Assembly (NCBI RefSeq): GCF_016862395.1
Contig: NZ_BOMW01000012.1
Coordinates: 124,001-188,000 of the forward strand
DNA from: Actinoplanes siamensis
GTDB taxonomy: Bacteria; Actinomycetota; Actinomycetes; Mycobacteriales; Micromonosporaceae
Reading direction: 5' to 3'
DNA: 64,000 nt
Of the stretch, positions 16,769 through 25,607 are shown piece by piece. The stretch's first letter is position 1, and every line of letters starts with the position of its first letter. The translations under genes and the position numbers were made by a program. The notes beneath the pieces were generated by a model, which worked only from the letters and a program-made list of their open reading frames with translations, was not told the origin of the DNA and ran no database searches.

Positions 16769-16875
16769 CCCGATTCCAGACCGTCGGCGATTCGGCGCAG
16801 CCAATGTGTCGCGATGGGAACGAGGAGACGGACCAGCGCTCCCGGAAGGGCCAGGCCGATCGAAGCTCCGGTCAA
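16747..16875 (-). CDS. Possible 42-residue small protein coupled to the DUF6986 gene
   Basis: A TTG at 16875 overlaps the DUF6986 stop as TTGA, and the frame runs to a stop at 16747-16749. The product would be amphipathic: TGASIGLALPGALVRLLVPI followed by ATHWLRRIADGLESGRAGRA. No RBS other than coupling is evident and the third-position GC looks only moderate, so this could equally be a 3' untranslated region or the tail of a once longer gene. Confidence 0.25.
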   Translation of the reverse strand: MTGASIGLALPGALVRLLVPIATHWLRRIADGLESGRAGRAT

Positions 16876-18029
16876 CCGGATCCGACACCTGTCGTCTGGA
16901 GCGCTGTCAGCTGCTCGCGGGCGAAGCCGGCGTCGGCCAGGGCGCCGCAGTCCAGCCCGCGCAGCAGGTATCCGGCCAGGGCGCGGGCGGTGGCCGGCTC
17001 GTCCATGATGCCGCTGTCCTGCCGGTCCAGGTAGCGCCGCAGGCGCGCGACCGCGGCGTCGCGGCCGTCCCGGAAGAAGGCGTACGTCGCGGCGTACCGG
17101 CTGGGCAGCTGCGCCGGGTGCAGATCCCAGCCCTGGTAGTAGCCGTGTTCCAGGGAGCGGCGGACCAGCCGGTGGTGCAGTCGCCAGGCGGCGTGGACGG
17201 CGTCGCGCCCGCCGGCCGGCAGGACGTTGGTGGAGCCGTCGGAGAGCCGGACACCGGTCTGGGCGGCGGCTGCCTGCATGACCGCCTTGGCGTAGTCGGC
17301 CGCCGGGTGTTCCATCGACTGGTACGCGGCGGCCACTCCGGCGGCGGCGCTGTAGTCGTAGGTGCCGTAGTGCAGGCCGGTGCACCGCCCGGCGGCCGCG
17401 GTGATCAACCGGGCCACGGTGGCCGTGCCGTCCGCGGCGAGCACCGCCGCGGGCAACTCGACCTGGATCTCGAACGTCAGGGCGCCGGTGCTCAGGCCGT
17501 ACCCCGTCTCCAATCTCTCGCAGACCGCGACCATCGTCTCGACCTGGACCGGACCGCTCACCTTGGGCAGCGTGATGGTGAAGGTGCCGGGGCAGGACTC
17601 CAGCCACAGGTCGAGGGTGCGCAACGAGCGGCGGCGCGTGGCCGCCTCCAGGGACTTGATCCGCAGGCCGACGAAGGGCGGGCGGGGGCCGTCGCGCAGG
17701 ATCGCGGCGGCCTCGCGGACCGCGGCGTCCTCCTGGTCGTCGTCGCGGACGCCGTAGCCGTCCTCGAAGTCGACGCGCAGGTCCTCGATCGGTTCGCGGG
17801 CCAGCTTGTCACGGACCGTGGGGTCGGGCCACGGGAAGCCGTGCTCGTCCATCGCGGCCAGCGCGATCGCGCCCCAGTCGCGGAAACCGCCGAGCTTGTC
17901 GGCGGGCACGTAGACGGTGTGCACGGGTTGCCGCCCGGCGCGCTCCCCCGGGTACCGGGCCCGGAGGAACGCGTCGTGGGCGGCGAGGCGCCGGTCGATC
18001 TCGGAATAGTCATGATCGGACAGGCGCAT
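16872..18029 (-). CDS. DUF6986 family protein (HpcH/HpaI aldolase-like)
   Basis: 385 residues related to the citrate lyase beta/HpcH aldolase superfamily: VDFEDGYGVRDDDQEDAA (acidic metal-binding stretch near residue 107), GLRIKSLEAATRRRSLRT, TITLPKVSGPVQVE, TFEIQVELP and HYGTYDYSAAAGV. The superfamily makes or breaks C-C bonds next to a carboxylate with Mg2+, using acyl-CoA or glyoxylate-type substrates. It is encoded 15 bp after malate synthase, as in other actinomycete ureide clusters, so a role in glyoxylate or ureidoglycolate handling is likely but unproven. Confidence 0.82.
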   Translation of the reverse strand: MRLSDHDYSEIDRRLAAHDAFLRARYPGERAGRQPVHTVYVPADKLGGFRDWGAIALAAMDEHGFPWPDPTVRDKLAREPIEDLRVDFEDGYGVRDDDQEDAAVREAAAILRDGPRPPFVGLRIKSLEAATRRRSLRTLDLWLESCPGTFTITLPKVSGPVQVETMVAVCERLETGYGLSTGALTFEIQVELPAAVLAADGTATVARLITAAAGRCTGLHYGTYDYSAAAGVAAAYQSMEHPAADYAKAVMQAAAAQTGVRLSDGSTNVLPAGGRDAVHAAWRLHHRLVRRSLEHGYYQGWDLHPAQLPSRYAATYAFFRDGRDAAVARLRRYLDRQDSGIMDEPATARALAGYLLRGLDCGALADAGFAREQLTALQTTGVGSG

Positions 18030-18044
18030 CCCTCTCTCCCCCGG

Positions 18045-19580
<1,536 letters not shown>

Positions 19581-19654
19581 CGTTGACGGCTCCTCTCGGT
19601 ATGGTTACTCCCGCGTAGCGTAATGGTGACGCCGGCCCGCGTCAGCGGCCGTGA

Positions 19655-19679
19655 GCGCCAAGAAGATCACACTTGGCGC
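19655..19679. promoter_or_regulatory. 8-bp inverted repeat between deaminase and aceB
   Basis: GCGCCAAG (19655-19662) and CTTGGCGC (19672-19679) are perfect arms around 9 nt. The repeat lies 11 bp after the deaminase stop and about 75 bp upstream of aceB. It could be a weak terminator, but there is no T-run, or a regulator's operator for aceB. Confidence 0.5.
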
Positions 19680-19690
19680 ACGACTGTCGT

Positions 19691-21037
19691 CTATCCCCGC
19701 AGCAGGCGCCGATGCGCACGCCTCGCCTCCATGGTCAAGGTCCGCTCGTCTGCGTTGACCAGCTCGCCGCGCTCGACCACCGGCCGGCCGCCGACCAGCG
19801 CCAGCTCGACCCGCGCCGGCGGGCCGAAGACCAGCGCCGCCACCTTGTCCCTGATCCCCTCGTGGCCCAGCCCGTCCAGTCGCCACATCACCAGGTCACC
19901 CAGCTTGCCGGTCTCGAGCGAGCCGAGGTGCTCCGACCGGCCCAGGCAGCGCGCCCCGCCCATGGTGCCGAGCCGCAGCGCCTCGCGGGCGTCCATCGCC
20001 GCGGGCCCGCCGCGCAGGCGCGCCGTGTAGAGCGCCTGCCGCAGCTCCGCGCCGAGGTGCGAGACCTCCTGCGACGCCGCGCCGTCCACCCCGAGCCCCA
20101 CCGGTACGCCCCGGTCGAGCAGGTCGCGCACCCGGGCCGTGCCGGCGCCCAGGCGCGCGTTGGAGCTGGGGCAGTGCGCCACCCCCGTCCCGGTCGCGCC
20201 GAGCCTGGCGATCGCCGAGTCGTCCAGGTGCACCCCGTGGGCGAGCCACACGTCGTCGCCGAGCCAGCCGACGCGCTCCGCGTACTCCACCGGGGTGCAG
20301 CCGAACCGCGTGCGGCAGAACTCCTCCTCGTCGCCGGTCTCGGCGAGGTGCGTGTGCAGCCGCACGCCCCTGCGCCGGGCCAGCGCCGCGGACTCCTCCA
20401 TCAACCGGGTGGTGACCGAGAACGGCGAGCACGGCGCCACCGCTATCTGCAGTGTCGCGTCCGGCGACGGGTCGTGCCAGCGGTCGATCGCCGCCTCGGT
20501 CGCGGCCAGCGCCTCGTCGGTGTCCTCGACCACGTGGTCCGGCGGGAGGCCGCCGTCCTTGCGGCTCAGGTCCATCGAGCCGCGGGTCGGGTGGAAGCGC
20601 AGCCCGATCCGCCGAGCCGCCTCGATCTCGGCGGCCAGCACGTCACCGCCGTCGCGCGGGAAGACGTAGTGATGATCCATGCTGGTGGTGCAGCCGGAGA
20701 GCGCGAGCCAGCCCAGCCCGGCGCCGGCCGCCGCGCCGACGATCTCCGCGTCCAGCCGGCCCCAGATCGGGTACAGCGTGGTCAGCCAGCCGAAGAGCGT
20801 CTCGTCCAGAGCGAGCCCGCGGGTGGCCCACTGGTAGAGGTGATGGTGGGTGTTGATCAGCCCCGGCGTGACCAGACAACCCGTACCGTCGACGCTTGTC
20901 GTTCCAGGCGGGACAACCGGCTTCCCGGCGCCGACGGCGGTGATCCGTCCGTCGTCGCCGATGACCACGTGGCCGTCCGGGTATTCGGTGCCGGAGGCGT
21001 CCACCGTGGCGATCGCGGCGTTCTCGACGGCGATCAC
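19691..21037 (-). CDS. 8-oxoguanine deaminase-like amidohydrolase
   Basis: 448 residues of the ATZ/TRZ-type amidohydrolase family. Metal ligands appear in GLINTHHHLYQW (near residue 66), HTHLAETGDEEEFC, VWLAHGVHLDD and GLGVDGAASQE. The HHHLYQ pattern and position in a urate cluster favour 8-oxoguanine (yielding urate) or a related purine over guanine itself. The GTG at 21037 overlaps the urate oxidase stop as GTGA and is preferred over one 9 nt earlier. Confidence 0.85.
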   Translation of the reverse strand: MIAVENAAIATVDASGTEYPDGHVVIGDDGRITAVGAGKPVVPPGTTSVDGTGCLVTPGLINTHHHLYQWATRGLALDETLFGWLTTLYPIWGRLDAEIVGAAAGAGLGWLALSGCTTSMDHHYVFPRDGGDVLAAEIEAARRIGLRFHPTRGSMDLSRKDGGLPPDHVVEDTDEALAATEAAIDRWHDPSPDATLQIAVAPCSPFSVTTRLMEESAALARRRGVRLHTHLAETGDEEEFCRTRFGCTPVEYAERVGWLGDDVWLAHGVHLDDSAIARLGATGTGVAHCPSSNARLGAGTARVRDLLDRGVPVGLGVDGAASQEVSHLGAELRQALYTARLRGGPAAMDAREALRLGTMGGARCLGRSEHLGSLETGKLGDLVMWRLDGLGHEGIRDKVAALVFGPPARVELALVGGRPVVERGELVNADERTLTMEARRAHRRLLRG

Positions 21038-21894
21038 AGATACCACTCCACGGCTGCCGGCGGCACGTCGTCGCGCGTCACCGTGCCCTCGATCAGTCCG
21101 TACGGCCGGTCACCGGCGAGGAACACCTCGTTCTCGTTCTCCAGGCCGAAGACCGAGAGATCGACCAGGTAGTGATGCTTGTTCGGCAGCGCCAGCCGGA
21201 TCTCGGCGAGCTCCGGGCGGGCGGTGAGCACCATGGTGCCCATCGACATCAGCGTCTGCTGCAACGACATGCTGTACGTGTTGACGAAGGCGTCGGTCAG
21301 CGCGTCCACGGCGCCCTCGAACGACGTGCCCCAGTCGGCCCGGTCGCCCAGGTGACGCCACTTCGCGTCCACAGCGGTCGCCAGGATGCGGTCGGTGGTC
21401 TCCGGCAGCGTGGTGTACCGGTCCCTCACGAACCCGTGGAACTCCGACGCGGTGGTGTTCATCAGGACCAGGCCGGTGACGCCGGAGACGACCTGGGTCG
21501 CCTCGCGGGTCACGGTGACCGCCGTGGTCCGCGTGTGCTCACCTCGCCGCCGGAACGAGTGCGGGCCGAGCCGGTCCCACGCGAACGACTCGACCGTCAC
21601 CCGCGCCGAGCGCACCTGGCCCTGTGTCTCGACGAAGTGCCGGGCGAGCAGCAGCGCGAACGTCTCCGGCTCGCCGACACCGTGCTGCTTGGCGAACGCG
21701 TACACCGTGTTCTTCATCGTGTCGGTCGGCAGCACGCCGGCGTTGTCACCGGTCAGATGGGTCGCGCTCAGGTCGCCGGAGAGCGCGACGCCGACGTTGA
21801 GGTCGACCAGCCGGTGCGTGTCACCGTCCCGGTGCACACGGACCAGCCTGGTCTCCGCCTTGCCGTAACGATTGGGTCCGAGCACGATGGCCAA
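21034..21894 (-). CDS. Urate oxidase (uricase)
   Basis: 286 residues, cofactor-free uricase. The catalytic Lys is in NRYGKAETRLVRV (near 12) and the Thr in GVLPTDTMKNTVYAFAK (near 58). The second T-fold half has AVDAKWRHLG, DALTDAFVNTYSMSLQQTL and LPNKHHYLVDL with the His of the triad. It oxidises urate to 5-hydroxyisourate with H2O2 release. Six bp separate it from uraH upstream, and its stop overlaps the deaminase start. Confidence 0.96.
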   Translation of the reverse strand: MAIVLGPNRYGKAETRLVRVHRDGDTHRLVDLNVGVALSGDLSATHLTGDNAGVLPTDTMKNTVYAFAKQHGVGEPETFALLLARHFVETQGQVRSARVTVESFAWDRLGPHSFRRRGEHTRTTAVTVTREATQVVSGVTGLVLMNTTASEFHGFVRDRYTTLPETTDRILATAVDAKWRHLGDRADWGTSFEGAVDALTDAFVNTYSMSLQQTLMSMGTMVLTARPELAEIRLALPNKHHYLVDLSVFGLENENEVFLAGDRPYGLIEGTVTRDDVPPAAVEWYL

Positions 21895-21900
21895 CGGGTC

Positions 21901-22263
21901 TCAGCTCCCTCGATAGGTGGTGTAGCCGTACCGGCTGAGCAGCAGCGGCACGTGGTAGTGACGATCCGGATCGTTGACGTGGAAGGCCACCGTGATCTCC
22001 GGGAAGAAGCAGTCCCGGCCGAGGTGGGGCTCCACGTAGAACAGCAGCCGGTAGCCCCCGGCCTGCCACTCGCGCATCGGCACCCGGTAGCGCAGGCGGC
22101 CGTCGTGGTCGGTGCGGCCCTCGGCGATGGTCCGCCAGCCGTCCGCGTCGCGCCGCTCCAGCCGCACGTGGACATCCGCCGCCGGGTCGCCGGTGGCGGT
22201 GTCCAGGATGTGCGTCGAGATGCGGGCGTGTGCCTCCGGGGCGGTGCCGTCGTCAGAGGGCAT
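21901..22263 (-). CDS. uraH: 5-hydroxyisourate hydrolase
   Basis: 120 residues, transthyretin-like. The N-terminal signature is ARISTHILDTATGDPA and the protein ends in YRGS, the hallmark C-terminus of the hydrolase that separates it from vertebrate transthyretin. HYHVPLLLSRYGYTTYRGS includes the catalytic His. It converts the uricase product to OHCU. It overlaps uraD by 11 bp. Confidence 0.95.
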   Translation of the reverse strand: MPSDDGTAPEAHARISTHILDTATGDPAADVHVRLERRDADGWRTIAEGRTDHDGRLRYRVPMREWQAGGYRLLFYVEPHLGRDCFFPEITVAFHVNDPDRHYHVPLLLSRYGYTTYRGS

Positions 22264-22759
22264 CGAGCACCCGCTCCAGCCGCCGCCCCGCGATCTTGCG
22301 GAGCTCCTCCGCGACGATCGCCCGCTCGGCGGCCTCGTCGTTGTCCAGCCGCGCGCGGGCGGCCGCCAGGATCTCGGCCTGGCTCCGGCCGCTCGCGAAG
22401 ATCAGGAAGACGTGGCCGAACTTCTCCTCATAGGCTCTGTTGGCCTCGGCCAGCGCCTGTCTCGTCCGGTCGTCGGCGGTCCGGGCCGCGGCCGACTGCT
22501 CGGTGCGGGACCAGGCGGCCGCGGGCGAGTCACCGGCCGCGCGCTCGCCGATCCGCGGATGCGCGGACAGGCTCTGCAGAATCTCCGCCCAGGTCAGTGC
22601 CCGTGCCGCGGCGTCGGCCGCGGCGACGATGGCGGCCCGGTCGGCAAAGGGCCTGCCGGCGGCGATCCCGGCGCCCCAGGCCGGCGCCGCCAGGCAGGCC
22701 AGCAGTCGCTCCGCCAGACGCTCGGCCGGCAGCGCGTTGAAGGTCTCCACCGCGCTCAT
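22253..22759 (-). CDS. uraD: OHCU decarboxylase
   Basis: 168 residues, the first gene of the urate operon. The catalytic His is in LSAHPRIGERA, with FEEKFGH-like AYEEKFGHVFLIFASGRS and the C-terminal EELRKIAGRRLERV. It decarboxylates OHCU to S-allantoin. GGAGAGG lies 6 nt upstream of the ATG. The gap at 22760-22952, shared with the divergent hrpB gene, must hold the operon promoter. No transcriptional regulator of the AllR or PucR type is adjacent. Confidence 0.95.
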   Translation of the reverse strand: MSAVETFNALPAERLAERLLACLAAPAWGAGIAAGRPFADRAAIVAAADAAARALTWAEILQSLSAHPRIGERAAGDSPAAAWSRTEQSAAARTADDRTRQALAEANRAYEEKFGHVFLIFASGRSQAEILAAARARLDNDEAAERAIVAEELRKIAGRRLERVLDAL

Positions 22760-22952
22760 GGGTCACCTCTCCTCCGTGTCGATCAGTCAAGCGGGCCGGC
22801 TCCGCCGCGTGCACCGGCGGAGCGAGGAATCGACACGGCCACCCTGCCACGAACCGGAGGCCGGAACACGCCCGATCGACCGTCCTGTGGACAACCGCCG
22901 GTTGTCCACAGGCCCCCGGCGAATTGTCGGTGGGACCGGTAAGACTGTGCGC

Positions 22953-25472
22953 GTGCTGATCCCCGCCGACGCCCTGCCCGATCTTCCGGTCCGCGACCTG
23001 CTGCCGGAGGTGAGCGCCACGCTGTCCGGGGCCGGAGCGGCGGTGCTGGTCGCGCCGCCTGGCACGGGCAAGACCACGCTGGTCCCGCTGGCCCTGGCCG
23101 GCGATGGCCGGGTGCTGGTCGCGGAGCCGCGCCGGGTCGCGGCGCGGGCCGCCGCCCGCCGGATGGCCGCGCTGCTCGGCGAGCAGGTCGGTGAGCGGGT
23201 GGGTTATGCGGTGCGCGGCGACCGGCGGGTCTCCCGGCGCACCGTGGTCGAGGTGGTCACCACCGGCCTGCTGGTCCGCCGGCTGCAGCGCGACCCGGAG
23301 CTGGCCGGCGCCACGGCGGTGATCCTCGACGAGTGTCACGAGCGGCACCTCGACTCCGACCTGGCGCTGGCCTTCCTGGTCGAGGTGCGCGGCGTGCTGC
23401 GGCCCGACCTGCGGTTGCTGGCCACCTCGGCCACCGCCGACGCGGACCGGCTGGCCCAGGTGCTCGGCGAGCCGGCCCACCCGGCGCCCGTACTGACCGC
23501 GCACGCCCGCACCCATCCCGTCGAGGTGATCTGGGCCCCGCCGCCCGGCCCGATCGCGCCGCCGCACGGCCTGCGGGTGGATCCGAGACTGCTCGACCAC
23601 GTGGCCGCGACGGCCCGCCGCGCGCTCGCCGAGGGCGACGGTGACGTGCTGGTCTTCCTGCCCGGCGCGCGGGAGATCGAGACGGTCGCCGACCGGCTGC
23701 ACGGCGCCGGGGCCGACGTGCTGCCGTTGCACGGCCGGCAGTCCGGTGCGGCGCAGGACGCCGCGCTGCGGCCCGGTCCGCGCCGCCGCGTCGTGCTGGC
23801 CACCGCGGTGGCCGAGAGCAGCCTGACCGTGCCGGGTGTGCGGGCGGTGGTCGACTGCGGGCTCAGCCGCGTGCCACGGATGGATCACGCGCGCGGGCTG
23901 GGCGCCCTGGTGACCGTTCCGGTGTCCCGCTCGTCGGCGGCCCAGCGGGCCGGCCGGGCCGGGCGTGAGGCGCCTGGGCGGGTTTACCGGTGCTGGCCAC
24001 AAGCACGGCACGACCGGTTGCCGGCACAGCCCGAGCCGGAGATCGCGGCGGCGGACCTGACCGGTTTCGCCCTCGACCTGGCGCTCTGGGGCGATGCCTC
24101 GGGCAGCGGGCTGGCGTTGCCCGACCAGCCGCCGGCCGGGGCGATGCGCGCGGCCACCGCTACGCTGCACGACCTCGGCGCGATCGACGACTCGGGGCGG
24201 GTGACGCCGCGCGGGCGGGCGCTGGCCGGCGCGGGCCTGCACCCGCGCCTGGCTCGCGCGCTGCTCGACGGCGCCGGGCTGGTCGGGACCCGCCGGGCCG
24301 CGGAGATCATCGCGGTGCTCGACGACCCCGGATCCGCGACGAGCGACCTGGTCGCGGCCCTCCGGCGGGCTCGGGCCGCGGGTGATCGAGCGTGGCTCGC
24401 CGAGGTACGCCGTCTGGCCGCCGCCACCGAACCGGAGGCGGGCGCCTCGCCGGCTTCCGCCGCGGCCGAGGCGCCGGGTCCGGGCGGTGCGCGGGTCCCC
24501 GACGATCTGGCTGTCGGCCTGGTGGTCGGGCTCGCCTATCCCGAGCGGGTGGCGCTGGCCCGCGACCCGGGCGGGCAGGCGTATCTGATGGCCGGCGGCA
24601 CCGCGGCCGACCTGCCGCCGGAGAGCCCGCTGGCCGGCACGCCCTGGCTGGCGGTGGCCGTCGCGGACCGGGCGGCCGGGGCACGCACGGCACGGATCCG
24701 CAGCGCCGCGCCGCTCGACGAGGCCACCGCACGCGAGGTCGCGGCGGCCATGTTCACCGAGGAGTCCGAGATCGGCTGGGTCGACGGCGACGTGCTGGCC
24801 CGGCGGGTGCGGCGGCTCGGCGCGATCACGCTGACCAGCACCCGGTTGACCGATCCTGATCCGGCGGCGGTGCGCGTCGCCCTGCTGGCCGGGCTGCGTG
24901 GCGCCGGTCTGGGCCTGCTCACCTGGAGCCGCGCGGCCGAGGAGCTGCGGGCCCGGCTCGCCTTCGCGCACGCGGCGCTCGGCGACCCGTGGCCGGACGT
25001 CTCCGACGCCGCTCTGCTGGAGCACGCCGAGGACTGGCTGGATCTGGGCTCCGCCCGCCGCCGCGCCGACCTGGCCCGGCTCGACGTGGCGGCCGCGCTG
25101 CGCCGGGCGGTGCCCTGGTCGGTGGCCGGCCGGCTGGACGAGGTCGCTCCGGAACGGCTGCCGGTGCCGAGCGGATCGCAGATCCGGGTGGACTACTCCG
25201 ATCCGGCCGCGCCGGTGCTCGCGGTGAAGGTACAGGAGGCGTTCGGCTGGCGGGAGGCGCCGCGGCTGGCCGAGGGGCGGGTTCCGGTGCTGCTGCACCT
25301 GCTCTCGCCGGCGGGGCGGCCGGTGGCGGTCACCAGGGATCTCGCGTCGTTCTGGGTTCAGGGCTATCCGCAGGTGCGCGCCGAGATGCGCGGGCGCTAT
25401 CCCCGTCATCCCTGGCCGGAGGACCCGATGACCGCCGTGCCGACCCGCCGGGCCAACCCCCGCTCCCGATGA
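22953..25472 (+). CDS. hrpB: ATP-dependent helicase HrpB
   Basis: 839 residues in DEAH-box order: Walker A VAPPGTGKTTLVPLAL (near 32), DEAH box as ILDECHERHLDSDLAL (DECH), motif III LLATSATADADR, motif VI SSAAQRAGRAGREAPGRVYR, then HA2/OB and the HrpB-specific C-terminal domain (DYSDPAAPVLAVKVQEAFGW, and a late FWVQGYPQVRAEMRGRYPRH). Role in the cell is poorly defined (RNA helicase-like). The GTG at 22953 is preferred; a GTG at 22947 is nearly equivalent. Divergent from uraD. Confidence 0.95.
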   Translation: MLIPADALPDLPVRDLLPEVSATLSGAGAAVLVAPPGTGKTTLVPLALAGDGRVLVAEPRRVAARAAARRMAALLGEQVGERVGYAVRGDRRVSRRTVVEVVTTGLLVRRLQRDPELAGATAVILDECHERHLDSDLALAFLVEVRGVLRPDLRLLATSATADADRLAQVLGEPAHPAPVLTAHARTHPVEVIWAPPPGPIAPPHGLRVDPRLLDHVAATARRALAEGDGDVLVFLPGAREIETVADRLHGAGADVLPLHGRQSGAAQDAALRPGPRRRVVLATAVAESSLTVPGVRAVVDCGLSRVPRMDHARGLGALVTVPVSRSSAAQRAGRAGREAPGRVYRCWPQARHDRLPAQPEPEIAAADLTGFALDLALWGDASGSGLALPDQPPAGAMRAATATLHDLGAIDDSGRVTPRGRALAGAGLHPRLARALLDGAGLVGTRRAAEIIAVLDDPGSATSDLVAALRRARAAGDRAWLAEVRRLAAATEPEAGASPASAAAEAPGPGGARVPDDLAVGLVVGLAYPERVALARDPGGQAYLMAGGTAADLPPESPLAGTPWLAVAVADRAAGARTARIRSAAPLDEATAREVAAAMFTEESEIGWVDGDVLARRVRRLGAITLTSTRLTDPDPAAVRVALLAGLRGAGLGLLTWSRAAEELRARLAFAHAALGDPWPDVSDAALLEHAEDWLDLGSARRRADLARLDVAAALRRAVPWSVAGRLDEVAPERLPVPSGSQIRVDYSDPAAPVLAVKVQEAFGWREAPRLAEGRVPVLLHLLSPAGRPVAVTRDLASFWVQGYPQVRAEMRGRYPRHPWPEDPMTAVPTRRANPRSR

Positions 25473-25607
25473 TCACGATAACTGCCATCCGCGTCCCCGC
25501 CGGCCCGAGCCGGCCGGGCGGCGGGGCGGCGCCACCACTCGGGACGGGCCGGGAACAGCCGGCAGGCCGGGACCTCGGCCCGAATCGACAGGCCCCGGAC
25601 AGGCGGA

